From Siphonodentalium dalli (lineage: Eukaryota > Mollusca > Scaphopoda > Gadilida > Siphonodentaliidae), in NCBI GenBank assembly GCA_032622095.1, contig CP136066.1:147093559-147157558 (forward strand): a DNA stretch of 64,000 nt, written 5' to 3'. The number at the start of each line of letters is the position of its first letter. The stretch's first letter is position 1. Below the pieces are notes generated by a model. That model was not told the origin of the DNA. It did no database searches and saw nothing but the letters and a program-made list of their open reading frames with translations. A program made the translations under genes and the position numbers. Shown piece by piece: positions 32,161 to 45,239 of this stretch.

Positions 32161-34740
32161 ATTATATATTTCTAGATTTAGTTACAAACTAAATACCTGT
32201 ATATTGTACAAAGAAATGTTTGACAAATATATCTGTATCAATATTACCATACGGGTCATTAAAATAGATACGACGAAACAAATTTTGAAGGGTGCATGTA
32301 TCAGGTAAATTTTTATATTTCAAATGATGACAGGAATGCGGAAAGTTGAAGTACCTACGTAATACTGGCTATCCGAATGAAGAGATATACATGTATATAA
32401 AAACCAAAATAGAAGATGACTGCTGGCGATAATGTTTTCCAAAAAAATTCAAAGCATTCAATAGCTCCCATCTAGTTGTCAGCCCGAAGATCAATATAAA
32501 GTGTGGTGACTATCAAATGAGGGATATGTCTGTACAGTTGCTAAACAATTCAGTCATGCAAAAGAGGATCAAACAGTAAGATACCAAATTCCTGCCTGTG
32601 GTAATGTTTTTTAACGAAATTCTGGAAAATTAGATTACTCTCACCCTGGTTATCCAGAAGATCATTGTGGAATCTGGTGACGATCGGACAAGGGCTGTCG
32701 TCTATAGGATCAACCAAATTATTTAGCCATAAAAATAGTAAAATTCAAGATCACCGCTGGCAGTGATGTCTTCTCCAATAAAAGCTGGCTGCAGGGTGCG
32801 CCAATTGATTCAAATTCGAAATTTAGCAGGGTGTACTGCTTGTGGCCATCTTTTCCCCGCAAATTTGATAGACTGATGGACAAAACCACTGAATCCGTTG
32901 AATCAATATACATGTATACATGGATTAATTTATATCCATTGTTATACACAGTACTGGTATATAAAGGTACTGAAAAATAACAATATTACTAGTATACACA
33001 AAATAAACCATATACCATGGCTATGGGTTCTAATATCCGAATATGACAGCTGAGAACTTGGTGTGAATTGAAGAGTGGTGGTGTCTCAAGCATATCTAAC
33101 CCTCCACGTTAGGAACATGACATTAAATGTCATAAGTATAATCTAGCTTGAGGACAGAAGTTATCCATAAAACCCCCCTTAATTCAACCAGGTCCTCGCG
33201 CGATGTATGGTCGATCACATGATGATCTAGGGGGGATTAGAATTGTTGTATAAAACAGCACTGCATGTAAATATAAAATAAAATAGTGCTACATCTTATT
33301 ACATATTATTGCCATATATAATCAGTGACTATACAGACAGTCTGACAAAATAAAGTTTCAGTGACACTCTATCCGAAGAGGGGAATAATTCCATCCGATA
33401 CAGTCAATGGAGCAATTATGAATCTGGAAAGGTGAAATTTCTAAGTAATACTAGATATCGACATGACGCGATAACATATAACGTAAATGCAATATGGCCG
33501 CTGGCGACCATTTTTTCCTATAAAATTAAAAAAATATTTGATAGCTCTCATCTGATACATCAATATCAAGATAAATATGAAGTTTGGTGATGATCGGATG
33601 AGTGAAGTGGACTGTGCTAAACGGTTTAGTAATGCTTAAAAAGATTCTTACCTTAATATTTGTATGTTCACTTTATAAACTTCACTGAGTTATCTTTGTC
33701 ATGTATTGAGTTTGATATCTTTTGTTAACAGTTTATAAATCATGTATGTCTCATGTTTGTTATTTTAATTTATGTGTTTATTATCATTAAATAAAGTTGC
33801 ATTCCTTAAAAAGATTCTTACCTCAATGTTTTATGTTCACTTTATAAACTCCACTGAGTCATCTTTGAATTTGATATCTTTTGTTATCAGTTTATAAATT
33901 ATGTATGTCTCGTGTTCGTTATTATATTATATACACTTTATAGTGTGTTTCAGAACGAAAAAAAAATGAATAAAATCAACAAATTTGTAAATTTAAAAAC
34001 AATTCAAACGTTGTTGTATTCCATGTCCCAGCCCGGACATATACACCAAATTTCAATAATATTCATTGAGAAACAACGGACCAAACGCCATATAACACCC
34101 CGTATACATCTTTTATTCCGAGTTGGCCTTTTATTCCGAGTTGGCACGCGTCGATTGGGGCGAGTTAGCCCTGGGGCGCGAGTACGCCGATTCCGGCACC
34201 TTTTCTATTTGCAGCAAGTATACGTTTACGCTGGTTTACGCGTAGTTTAATTTACAAAGTTCCCCAATTGGTAACGTAAATAGAGCGACCTTATTTGACA
34301 GAGAATGCCTCTGTTATTGATTATAAAGTTGCTATACATTAAAAACGACAAATTCACATGCTCGTTCAAGCGCAGTAGTCTATTTTCCCCATGTTAAGGA
34401 CATCCACACATACTAAATAACGCTAACCTACTGCCGAATGTTTTACACGACAACTGTTAACATATTTGGGCTGAATTCATCTGACGCGGTATTATTCCTC
34501 AAAATAAACAACAAAACCATCGTTACTTGGAAATGTAGTTTGGGCTAACATTTACATAAATCCTCCACATCATTTATTCGACACACACGTCAGATGAAAA
34601 ACACACATGAAGTAACCGGCCAAATTGGCCGAAATAATGCATAATAATGACTATTGTCTCACTCATCACCAGCTACCTTAGTTCACCTTAAATGTGTTAA
34701 CTGGTTAACGCGCGCTACCTATTTTGTGTTCACGAGAATA
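32161..34740. other. Non-coding DNA with a tandem duplication
   Basis: 33637-33762 and 33806-33923 are two copies of a unit of about 120 bp with AAAAAGATTCTTACC, TATGTTCACTTTATAAAC and TTGATATCTTTTGTTA. No gene was recognised; the open frame at 33912-34250 crosses the second copy and lacks motifs. Confidence 0.5.
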
Positions 34741-34780
34741 AATGCACACACAAAGTGGTGGTATTCTAAGATCTACACAC

Positions 34781-35301
34781 ACTCTTAGAACAAATGTGTA
34801 TTAATACTACACAAAATGTGTTACATTTGATCTTAAACAAAATTGTGTAGAAATGACACATGACATATATTTATTAAATATGTCGGTGGAATATCATCAA
34901 CGTTGAATATGATTGAATGTTGAGTGTATCATAGTTATTAGATAAAATGTGTTCTATTGGAGACACAAAACTCGTAAAGGCTACCACAGAACAAACAATT
35001 GGCAGCAGCTTTAAACTGTGTTATACACTATGTTTGTGTAAAAACTGAACAACACATAATTGTGTAGCACAAAGTTTTAAAGCAGCTGCCAATTTTGTAT
35101 TATGGCAGCTTTTACGAGGTTTATGTCTCAAATATAAAATATCTCATCTATTAAATATAATATACTCACATATTCACTCATATTCAATGTTGAGAAAATT
35201 CCGACGACACATTTATGTCATGATGCATTTCTACACAATTTTGTTTAAGATCAAATGTAACACATATTGTGTAGTATTTATACACATTTGTTCTAAGAGT
35301 G
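34781..35301. mobile_element. Fold-back MITE with CACTCTTAGAACAAATGTGTA ends
   Basis: Arms 34781-35025 and 35058-35301 are inverted copies joined by a short centre. Matching blocks include ACACTCTTAGAACAAATGTG, TGTTACATTTGATCTTAAAC and GGCAGCAGCTTTAAA/TTTAAAGCAGCTGCC. Non-coding, no transposase. Confidence 0.85.
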
Positions 35302-35315
35302 CATGCACAACCAAC

Positions 35316-35525
35316 ATGGACTCAGATGATGAATTTAGAAGTACTATGACCCAGTCAACGTATATAGTGGAATCGTCATCAGACGAGGATCCTGTTTCGT
35401 TTGTCGGAATTTCGACACAAGATATACTTTCTGACGTATTACGTTTTAAATTGGAAGAGGACTTTAAGGGCTTTGTGTACCCAATTTTTCCAAAAATTTC
35501 CCAAAATTATATAGAATCCAAATAA
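35316..35525 (+). CDS. Possible acidic 69-codon ORF or exon, unrecognised
   Basis: Begins 14 bases after the MITE with MDSDDEFRSTMTQSTYIVES, continuing SSSDEDPVSF and LRFKLEEDF before low-complexity sequence and a stop at 35525. The acidic-serine composition looks like coding sequence more than the surrounding DNA does, and an acceptor-like T-rich tract plus ACAG lies at 35646-35661. No family is assigned. It could be one exon of a transposon or host gene. Confidence 0.25.
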   Translation: MDSDDEFRSTMTQSTYIVESSSDEDPVSFVGISTQDILSDVLRFKLEEDFKGFVYPIFPKISQNYIESK

Positions 35526-38039
35526 AGGATTATGTTCATGTATATTAGTAATAATAGAAACCATGCCCATTGATGCAACATTTTGAGAGTATACTTCATG
35601 GTGGATTATGTTAGAAATACAAAATGTGAACTTTATTGAGATTTAAATTTTTTTTTTTACAGGCAATGGTCCAAGAGAAACAAAGTCCAAACCTAAGAAT
35701 CAAATATGGGAATATGTACTGAACACTGTGATGAATGATGTATTACAAAAAGAAATATTATATTTCTTGAGTGTTCTTTGATAAAATTACTTTGAACCGG
35801 TTGTTGACAAATGGTATATACTTGCTTAAACGTTGGCTATGTGGGTGGTAGCAGGCACGGGTTAACAGCTGGCCATTGAACTGCTCTGGACTCTGTTGAC
35901 AATAGAATGCTAATCCTCAATCATACCCCTACCAGATCACCATACTAATTCTAGTAAGTAGGCCACCACTCACTCAGGGTGATCACTCATGTGGAAGTTT
36001 GACACTGGTAAAAAGCCATTCACACCAGACTGGACAACAGCCATGAAAGGTTGACCCATTAACTGCTGCCTCTCAGTCAACCATATTATGAAGTATCTCA
36101 TCTTATTGATTAGTCACACCAATTTGACCTTCCTGTGTGTCAGCAAGTGGAGAGCACACCAAACAATGACGTGTGATTGTTATGACAATACCCGCGGAAT
36201 ATTTTAATATTTCCCAGTTATTGTTAAAATAATGCACAGTTATTGTTACCAGCGGGTAATCGGCTGGATATTGTAAAATTGAAAAAGAAAATCCCGTCTA
36301 CCCGAGATAGTTCTATGATTGAGTATCAAAGTGACATAACCCCAAAATTATCTGTGTATCATCCCATTTGCATCGGGGTGAAGCAGGTTGAACAACGATT
36401 TCTTCTTAAATGGGTATACTGTACACTAAATCCGGTCATTTATGGAACCATCTCCTTTTATATTCAACAATATATGCAAATGAATGAATTTGAGCCATGG
36501 ATTAGTGCAAACATACACCCATGTGCGTTATGAACGATGCAAACAACATGGTAATTATAATGAAAATGAGTTTATGACTCCATATATAAACTTCTAAGAG
36601 ATACGATCTGCGTTTCGGTAATTATCCGCATTTTTGTATACCAGCATATAATAAAAAAGACTAAAGAAATTAAACTCTCATAATAGGTCCGAAATATAAA
36701 GTAAAATTATTAACGTCCATATCGTGATGATAAGAGACTATGCCTATCGTTGAAATAACGAAAACTTCATTAAAAATCATTCGCATGATTAGCATATTTT
36801 TTTCTGATCATTTTTCAGATATCGGTTGATCTATTCGATGTTCTTTTGTTTAGTTTTTTCGAGAACCTGATACCCTATACTCGGTGGAAATATGGAATCT
36901 TGACAAATTAAATGACCCTTCGTGACAACAATTAGTCATACAAGCACGTAAATAAAATACAATGTCCGTAAGTCCTGGAATGACATACCGTTCATGTCAC
37001 AATAACGCTGTCATAACTGCAGTATTATACGAAAAATAAAATATGACGACGAAACGACGTATTCCTGGAATAATTCCCTTCGTTTTTATAAAAAAAAATC
37101 TTAACCCTTTCTATATACTAAATGGATTATCCCATCAGTTATAAAGTATACATTGGAATGGTCTATTATTTATTTGGAGGAATGTTCAGGATATATGAGC
37201 AGACGATAACCAGATGAACAGATAATACAAGGGCAGAATAATTCATATTTATTGGTGGGAAATGTTTAGATAATAAGTTCAACTAACGACCTATATATTA
37301 GATCGTTTGTTTAACTTATTATCTGAACATTTTCTAATTGAAGACCGGTGATATTACATTAATAACTCAGTATGTGTGATACAACTGAAACGAGGCCAGA
37401 TTGGACGCCATCTGATCTCATATCTATACGCGAACAAGCGAACGTTTTAACATTGAGAAGTAGAAACACAGAGGTGCAATGAAAGCACAAATTGGGCATG
37501 GTGAGTAATATGAGTAATGGTGGCAATGCATGATACTATTTAGGCTAGATATTACAACAACCATTCATATGCACCATGCACTTATATTAATTCCATCTGA
37601 CATATCGCCGCAGTCATCTTGGATGCTGTAGATCATTATTGCTCCCGAATTATACTTAGTTCATAGTTATTTATTAACATCTCTTCTGTTATTTCCTGTT
37701 AATACATTTTTGGGGGAGAAAAAGTTACAGTATGTAGGCCTATAATGTGAATGTAATGCGTGTGCATTTTTTTTAATTTTCGCATTTCTCCGCTCCGCCC
37801 CCTCCCAATTTGTTTTGTGTGTGACAAATCTTACATGTGGACTGATATATACTCAGAAAGCCTCTAGTTTTTAGATACCCTGCACTTTAAAGCCCTCGAG
37901 AAAATCATGTGATATATATGGTGTAAATCAACCTTTGGCACATATGCCATTAGACCAAGTCACAGGCAAGGCTTCTCGGTTCAAAACAGCTTGGGATATT
38001 TGGGGATTTATTTATTTTTTCCAAAATGGAAGGTTCTGC
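35526..38039. other. Non-coding stretch with one small palindrome
   Basis: No gene was recognised. 37259-37340 folds as an imperfect palindrome (AATGTTTAGATAATAAGTT against AACTTATTATCTGAACATT). Confidence 0.45.
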
Positions 38040-38400
38040 CAAGCGGTAAATAAAATTGCATCTGTTGGCAAGAAAGCCATATATAGTTTCGTAAGTCAAA
38101 CAGAAAAATTAAATTTGAGTAACGACCTAGTTCTCACCCTATTTGATAAAATAATTGAACCAATTCTGCTCATTTCATGGTTAACATCCTGTATGAATTT
38201 TGCGACAAAGATTCGAATTCATATACCGCATTATTCAAAATCAATTTGTGTAAGATTGTACATAATTATATATACAAACGAACAACTACAAATCATAGAA
38301 ATGTACAAGGCACAGTATACCACCATATATTAAGTAGGTGGCTTGTATATTGTATATCGATGCGCCCCGGATATTGCTAACATAAGAAATTGTGCAGTTT
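38040..38400 (+). pseudogene. LINE reverse-transcriptase C-terminal fragment
   Basis: The frame from about 38047 reads AVNKIASVGKKAIYSFVSQ and LSNDLVLTLFDKIIEPILL, the conserved stretch after the reverse-transcriptase core of many non-LTR elements. It then shifts frame (ALFKINLCKIV in another frame) and decays. The same domain appears on the opposite strand at 39404-40326. Confidence 0.65.
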
Positions 38401-39403
38401 ACCACATGCATTAGACTGACAATAGCTTATGGACTTTGTTTTAATAATTTTGCAAGATTTGAGATATGGGAACACAAAATATACGACAAGTACAAGTAAC
38501 AATTGCACCGACTCTATTGTATGGGCATTACATGTGACAAGAACAGATTGGACTCATTCGCCCATAATGAAAGTTTGAACAGAGCATACAAAACAGAGTA
38601 CAATGCGTATAAATGGATTTGATTAATAATGGTGACAGAGTGGCGGTTTGGCAATAGGATAATATGGACTTCTCTCATACTATTTCTGCTCGTTTTGTGG
38701 GTAGAATCCCAGACGAAATTTGCAGCAACTATTCATACCACATTATTCAAAATATATTTGTGAAAGTCTGCACCGATATGCATGGTAATAGCACAGAATG
38801 TCTCAAATACTTGGTTGATCAACTAACAAGAAAATTACTAATGTTTTCACCAGCCGAATGAGACATATAGCTGCAGCACTTGAACAACCAAATACGAGTA
38901 AGAATATTCCATTACTCAATTCCCTATAGCCATTTTGGTTGCCATCTTCGGTACGGATCACCGACGTCACCAACGTGTAGGTATGTAGCATAATGCAACA
39001 TAATCATAGATAATTTTATACCTACATTTGTACATAGGTCATATGTTCTCTATACAATGCAGATGCAATTGACCTATATATATGGTCAATTGTACAATTG
39101 CGGCCATTTTGGACACCACCTCATGCTAATATTCTTAAAGGGCGACAGTGTCTACATTTCCAGTAATTGAGCGAATTGTTTATAATCTGAAGTAATAACA
39201 AGAACATCAACAATACGCCATGCATGCATCAGCACAAGCTACAAGATACAAGATGTTATTGCAATAACACCTCAATGGGCAGTTGCAAGCATATAACATA
39301 TAATATAAACCTTACAAATACAATAATAGCATGAATTAAATAAAACCCGACTAAGTCCAAATCTATATTCAGTATACTCAATCACAAGTTGTTCTTATAA
39401 TTA
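38401..39403. other. Probable further LINE debris and non-coding DNA
   Basis: Weak traces downstream of the LINE fragment, with no continuous frame. No other gene. Confidence 0.3.
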
Positions 39404-40326
39404 TTATGCACTTGATAAAATCTGCCGTTTTTCAAAGAAGGACCGGATCATGTCGCATATGATATTTATGGTATCAATGTGCCTATTTTCCATTATATAA
39501 TTAAATTTATTGTCTTCTGTCATTCTGTGGAAATCGGTTATATACTCGCCTATTGCTGCGAAACAACTAATGCGAATGTTTTCGTATGCCGGACAATTCA
39601 TAACAAAGTGTGATTCGGTCTCAATCGAGTTTGTCCTACCGACAGGACATATTCTATCCTCTATATCTGACGGGGGGGGGGGGGGTGTTTGTGTCTTCCC
39701 TTCTCAATCTCAAACTTTTGATTACTTACGCGTAGCCTTGTGAAGAGAGTTCTCGCGTCAGCAGATTTGGTATTGGTAATATACGGTTCCACCTCATATC
39801 TACGTTTGAAAATGCGATACGTTCTTAGTTTATTACCACCGATTGATCTCGTATCATCAAAATCGTCCTTCACAAAACAGTTAATGTGCTCTATTTTCAT
39901 GTTTTTTTTCTATCAGTTATTGTTCTTGAATTCCACTCGACCGACCCATGTCTCCCGCAATATCGATTCCATTCTTCCTCAGTAATACCTTCCACGATGC
40001 TGTGGATAATTTCGAATTATTTAATTCAACGTAGGCCGCATAAACTAATGTATGACGCTTTGACTTAGAAATGTTATTCCTATATCTGAAACTCTTTAAA
40101 ACCGCGTCATGAAATACGGGGAATCTACCCAGTTATGCACGAGAAGCATGGTTCGACGCTTTTCTATTTATACAAAGTACATTTTTGCAGAATTTCAATT
40201 GAACCTGCTCGCAAGGTAAAGAATCAGTATGCAGATTCGGCACATCTCCCAACCATACTTCACAACCATACAACATTACTGGTTTTATTATTTATCAAAC
40301 AACTTGCATTTTGTAGGGGTCGTTAG
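39404..40326 (-). pseudogene. LINE ORF2 C-terminal part, frameshifted
   Basis: On the minus strand, pieces in changing frames read KLFDK, KPVMLYGCEVW, VQLKFCKNVLCINRKASNHA, then KLRTYRIFKRRYEVEPYI and FTRLRVSNQKFEIEKGRH, and finally CPAYENIRISCF near the end. This order is the usual C-terminus of a non-LTR retrotransposon polyprotein. A run of about 13 G/C at 39671-39683 lies inside the zinc-knuckle region. Several frameshifts make it a dead copy. Confidence 0.8.
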
Positions 40327-41023
40327 CTGAAGTCTTGATGGAATATATTGTGTTAGGAAAAACATTGATTTTAATGCCAGCATGTGCTAGTGTCGATGGA
40401 ACGAAGGGACATGACTTTGCATTAAGATGTGATTGCAGATCAAAATATATCAAATTTCACTTTGATTTGAGTACGTACGATATTCGATCACCCAATTAAT
40501 GATACCAATTTTCAGATGGAACAGAAAAACGGAATACGGTTGCCAAAGTTATCTGCTCATTCTGTTCATACTAAATACTATTTCCAGACGAAAGTGTCGA
40601 ATAAATGTTAGATTTATGACATCACATCCAGGTATTAATAATTTTTTGATAAATCATCAGCGGATGTCTTGAATTTAAAGTGATGTGAAACACTCCGGTG
40701 GGATGATCAAATAGAAAAGAGCATGCATAATCTTGTTCAACGTAGTTATGTTTACAAATATTATATCCAAATTGACAACACACACCGTTATCAATTATAT
40801 GCAGTGACTCTCGATGGCGAAATCGTTTTCGTTTATTTGTCGCCGATAGGTGCGTCCCGAATCGAGAAGTAAATATTTTCAATTACATTAACATTACATT
40901 TTTATTGACATAATACACCCACGCGGGGCAGTTGTCATAATACAGATAATTTAAACACAAGTCAAGACAATTTCATATAAAATATATATATAACATGTAT
41001 TTGTAACTCAACACTATATTCTC
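40327..41023. other. Unassigned segment between two LINE fragments
   Basis: The minus frame 40622-40882 (with NKRKRFRHRESLHII) has no recognised family. It may be more LINE or other element sequence. Confidence 0.3.
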
Positions 41024-41400
41024 AATTATTTGCGGAAAACTGTCGAACCATGTTACAGATCAGATTGCATATGCTCGGGTGTTCAGCCTTCATGAGGAAT
41101 ATGAACTTTTCTATTTCATCAAAGTTTACGAAAATTGGTTGGTGAACTCCTATTTCAGTGAAAAATCTCTTCTGCAAATGGTTATGTTTTTTCACATCTC
41201 ATTATAAAGTGTTCTTCCGCTTCAATTTCATTTGCTTCACATTTTTTACATATGCGTATTTCAGACGATGTTTTCTATATGGAGTGGTACGGTTTCGGAT
41301 TTTCGGCGATGTTAGTCGAATTCCACATTCCGCCAGCTGGCATAGCGCCTGAATACTAATTATCAGTTTCATGCACTCGAACAAGTCCGGAACATGTCTT
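41024..41400 (-). pseudogene. Second LINE 3' ORF end
   Basis: The minus strand encodes RICKKCEANEIEAEEHFIM, then with a frame change FFTEIGVHQPIFVNFDEIEKF and a stop after VRQFSANN. The CxxC-x7-8-H pattern followed by an acidic helix is the typical last domain of Jockey/CR1-like ORF2. It is closely similar in plan to the fragment at 39404 but not identical. Confidence 0.65.
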
Positions 41401-41559
41401 TAATGTCATATATTTCGTGATTGATGTTTTTACATGGCGTGTGCTAATTGCCCCAATCCACCGTCCGTTATGTAATTGTGGCTAAATTATAGGTCTACGA
41501 GCACAGGTATTTGGCAAAAACAAAACAAAAACAAAAATTAATCTAATATATATACTTGG

Positions 41560-42170
41560 GACTTCTGTGTGTCTGTCTGTCTGTTAGCTATGGCCGGGAA
41601 AACGGCTGGAACGATTGAGCTCAAACTTCCAATCTAAGGTTAAAAAACCATGGGCAGTGTTTACCGCCGCTTTGGAGAAGCTCCGATCACCCCTTCTCCA
41701 CTTCCAGTCACCAAAATGACCGTCCTTGGCACTGTGACGTTAATCGCGTTGATAGTTAAAGAGCGTTCGTATCCGCAGTGTCGTTGATAAAGAGCGTATG
41801 TGTGTAGTGTGATTCTTATGTCTGGGGCCAGACGTGAGTGTGTCTGTATTCAGACATGAGCGTGCTGTGCGATTCTTATGTCTGTCTTCGTACTTAGGGG
41901 TTCCAAGGAGCGGGGGAGATTTTCATCGGGTAAGTGTTGCCGCCCGAGGTGATCTTCGCCTTGAAACGGGTACCCACAAACGTACCTCTTTTAGGGACGG
42001 GTACTATAACGGGACGGGTACCATCATTTCTCCTTGATTAAAAAGGCAGAATTAACTCAAATTAAATTAAAAAATTAACGGATTTTGACGAAATTTGATA
42101 CCTATGGATACATTTGTCGGGGGAGTGTTTTCGATGGGTCAAATCGTGACCCCGACCTGACTTCCGTTGA
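41560..42170. repeat. Dispersed repeat with GTTAGCTATGGCCGGGAAAAC, copy 2
   Basis: Opens with (TGTC)n and GTTAGCTATGGCCGGGAAAAC as at 31676 and ends with the same GATTTTGACGAAATTTGATACC and CGACCTGACTT blocks. The middle (41650-42050) differs. Confidence 0.65.
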
Positions 42171-42227
42171 ATATTCAAAGTGGAAGGCAATAAATGGTCC
42201 GATTCGTATGGATTTACTAAATTTACT

Positions 42228-42374
42228 ACCTGTAGGCGGCAGGCCCTATAATGGCGCGCCGAACGCGTCAGAAGCGACAAAATGTGCGCCGAAAGCGACA
42301 AAATGTGCGACATAATGTCTCACATCTCGTGATTCCATTTCGGCACTTTGGGTGCGCATATTTTGGCACTGAAG
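42228..42374. repeat. GCGCCGAAAGCGACAAAATG repeat, left part split by hAT
   Basis: Contains GCGCGCCGAACGCGTCAGAAGC and two AGCGACAAAATGTGCG words. The sequence continues at 44045 after the hAT element, where TCGCACATTTTGTCGCTTTA appears. It is therefore an older repeat cut by the transposon. Confidence 0.7.
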
Positions 42375-44036
42375 CAGGGATGGGGTAATTGTAATTTGTA
42401 ATTGTAATTGATTGTAATTAATTACATTTTTTCAAGTAATTGCATGTAATTGGTAATTGAGTTTATTTTCAATTACATGTAATTGCAATTGTAATTGGTT
42501 AGGATGTAATTGTAATTGTAATTAGGGTTTAATTTCAATTACTTCAAAATCACAGGTACTTGTTGCTTCTCAAAGTTCTCTTTCATGATTCATCCAATGG
42601 TTTCTTCAAATGTTTTTTTCTTCCAAACTTTCAAAGTGTAAGACTGGTGACTGGCTATCACTATGTTGTCACAACTCTGAGTTATTATCCACTGTGTCTC
42701 AATGGTGAATTCTGTTGACACCTCCTGTTTGTTTGCTTAAGCATTGGTTAACCTTTGAGGTAGTTAAGCCTTGTTTTGATAAATACAATGAGAAAACAAC
42801 TTCAAAAAATAGACAATAGATCACTATAATATATCACTCTTATGATAATGTTTCATTATCTCCATCTGATATGGTATATATGCTATGGTAGAAATTCATA
42901 CCAACCATTGCTAATGCTCTCAACATGTCTACAAAAAATATGGCAGCATTTTAATTTGCAGAATGACACATCGTGTCCTATGAAAGCGAAGTGCAAACTT
43001 TGCCCAACTACAATATCCAGTTCCAAAAAAGTTATCTCCAATTTTGTGACACATCTGAAGGTAAGTTTCCATTTCTATGTATTAGTTTTGTTTAATTCCA
43101 ATGACATATAACTTCGGTCATATGGTGGTATTGGTAATTTAATTTATTTTTGTAATTCTTTTTCACCATTTGTACACGTTTGATTTGGTATATGCATTGT
43201 ATCTTGTCCCTTCTAATTTGCAACTGAATGACAAAGTGGAGACAAATATCTGCCTCAGTAATCTGCCAATCAGCACTGTCTAGTGGAGGCATTGTGGTAC
43301 CAATAAGCTGGTGGCCACAAAGGCTAATTAAAATTATGACTCTAATTAACAATCAGAGTGTTGATTATCTCATTGTCCTTTACAATTGGCCTGGCTATGT
43401 GTCTGACTTACTGAGATAGTCTTATTCCCTTAATAATTAAATGATGGATAGGCCTACATGTGTGTTACTAACTACTCTATTATTTTCATTTTATAGCGAA
43501 AGCATCAAGATGTCTATGAATCAACAGTCACACAAGTACCATCAGCAAGTGATCAACAACCTACTAGGATCAATCAATATGCAAAAACATCGGTCAAGAA
43601 TGCCAAAGCATTGAAGATAGTTGGCAAAGTTCATAAATGTCTGATATCATTCCAATTTTTAGAAGATCAAACCCGACTACAAGCTGCCAATGCAACACGC
43701 TGGAATTGCCAGCTATAAATCATGATTCGCTCAGTTCTACGAACACCTATACTGGACTCAGTACATTGGCTGCTCTGTACCAAGTGTGCTTCACCATGTA
43801 TTTCATCTTGCTTGTATTAAATTTATGTTTTGTTATCAAATAAAGTTTATATAAATAAAAAGTGTTCCTACATCAATTATGTGCTGAAATGTAATTGTAA
43901 TTGAATTACATTTCAAAGTAATTGTAATTGTAAGTAATTACATTGTGAAATAGATGTAATGGGAATTGTAATTGTAATTGAAAAATGTTGAAGTAATTGT
44001 AATTAATTACATTCACAAGTAATTGCCCCAAGCCTG
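42375..44036. mobile_element. hAT element, internally deleted, with BED finger
   Basis: A perfect 8-bp duplication (cactgaag) lies at 42367-42374 and 44037-44044. The ends are CAGGGATGGGGTAATTG and CAATTGCCCCAAGCCTG (imperfect inverted repeats), with subterminal arrays of AATTGTAATTG at 42383-42545 and 43880-44025. Inside are two exons of a transposase N-terminus, but the RNase H-like catalytic core is missing. Confidence 0.92.
42842..43718 (+). pseudogene. Truncated hAT transposase with BED zinc finger
   Basis: The first exon ends at 43060 before GTAAGT and encodes a BED finger start (KAKCKLCPTTISSSKKV, then NFVTHLK). The second exon (43497-43718, after TTTTATAG) continues in phase 0 with RKHQD, supplying the last histidine ligand, and runs 73 codons to a TAA, ending NATRWNCQL. 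TRWNS normally lies far downstream of the finger, so a large internal deletion joined the two parts. The start codon is uncertain. Confidence 0.75.
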
Positions 44037-44044
44037 CACTGAAG

Positions 44045-44176
44045 GCAATATTAGTCGCACATTTTGTCGCTTTAGGCGCGCCCCAAAACATGCCAAATGT
44101 TGCATCAACTTGCATGTATCATAGTGGCGCGCACCAGAAGCGACATTATCATGATTATGAATAGTTTATGGAATCC
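44045..44176. repeat. Continuation of the split GCGCC-type repeat
   Basis: Resumes directly after the hAT target duplication with the same TCGCACATTTTGTCGCTTT words and ends at ATGGAATCCTATTACGGCCA, the border of the dense array. Confidence 0.6.
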
Positions 44177-44640
44177 TATTACGGCCACTTGCTAATGGCG
44201 CTTTCGGCGCTTTCGGCGCGATGCGCCGAAAGCGCCGAAAGCGACAAAAAGTGCGCCATTAGTAACGCGCCGAAAGCGCCGAAAGCGACAAAAAGTGCGC
44301 CGTAACGGCGCACTATTTGTCGCTTTCGGCGCTTTCGGCGCTTTTGGCGCGGTGCGCCGAAAGCGACAAAATGTGCGCCATTAGCGTTATTTCGGCGCGC
44401 GCCGAAAGCGCCGAAAGCGACAAAATATGCGCCGTTACGGCGCACTTTTTGTCGCTTTCGGCGCTTTCGGCGCACCGCGCCGAAAGCGACAAAATATGCG
44501 CCGTTAGTAACGCGCCGAAAGCGCCGAAAGCGACAAAAAGTGCGCCGATCGGCGCACATTTTGTCGCTTTCGGCGCTTTCGGCGCTTTCGGCGCTTTCGG
44601 CGCGATGCGCCGAAAGCGCCGAAAGCGACAAAAAGTGCAG
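44162..44640. repeat. GC-rich fold-back array of GCGCCGAAA words, array 1
   Basis: Built almost only from the 9-mer GCGCCGAAA, the linker GCGACAAAAAGTGCGCC and their complements, alternating in orientation. It thus contains many overlapping perfect palindromes, for example around GTGCGCCGATCGGCGCAC. Both strands stay open for over 110 codons because the repeat lacks stop triplets. The border TATGGAATCCTATTACGGCC at 44168 is shared, inverted, with array 2. Confidence 0.92.
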
Positions 44641-45239
44641 CGTTTCCGGCATGCGTAACGATGTGTAACTTCTGTATGCCATTAAAATGGAGGCGTTTAT
44701 TGTTGACAATTTTTTTCTAAATTTTACACACCGTGAAATTATCTATAAGTTTTATCAGAAATATGGAATTACAATTAGGTGAGTGAACTTCAAAAGCCAC
44801 AGCTCCTGAACCCCCCCCCATTCGCATGGATGCAGGGATGTGGTAACGGAGAGTCCAACATGTTCTCTGCCTTGTTTGTTCAATGTTATAAAGTTCCATG
44901 TTAGAACATAAAAAAAGTTCCCATGTTTTGCACTGATGGAATAATATCTCTACAAGCACTATGCAGAGTAAAGTTTCATGGCACAATCTGGGGGGAGGGG
45001 TTCTTCTGACTTCAATTTCAACTACATGTTTGGGGGGGTGTCCACCTTGGGAAATTCCAACTGCACCCCCCCCCCTTTAGTCAGAATCAGACCAACACAA
45101 GTTTTTGAATAATTCCATTTGCACCCCCCCCCCTTGAACCTCAGTCAGGCCTAATTTCTAATATATTCATAAGCCATGGTTTTATATTTCTATATTCCTG
45201 GTATGAGAACATTGACAGATATTTTAACCTGAACATTTA
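44641..45239. other. Non-coding DNA with C runs
   Basis: Two similar pieces with AATTCCA(A/T)(C/T)TGCACCCCC occur at 45052-45076 and 45111-45135. No gene. Confidence 0.4.

Noticed and set aside
33912-34250. 112-codon ORF with arginine-rich end
   Set aside because: Crosses a tandem repeat and lacks any motif.
44162-44640. E2F binding sites in TTTCGGCGC words
   Set aside because: The E2F consensus is TTTSSCGC; these words carry one extra base between TTT and CGC.
44179-44709. 176-codon ORF rich in ESAESAES and FRRFRR in the GCGCC array
   Set aside because: Several frames on both strands are open at once because the repeat has no stop triplets; composition follows the 9-mer.
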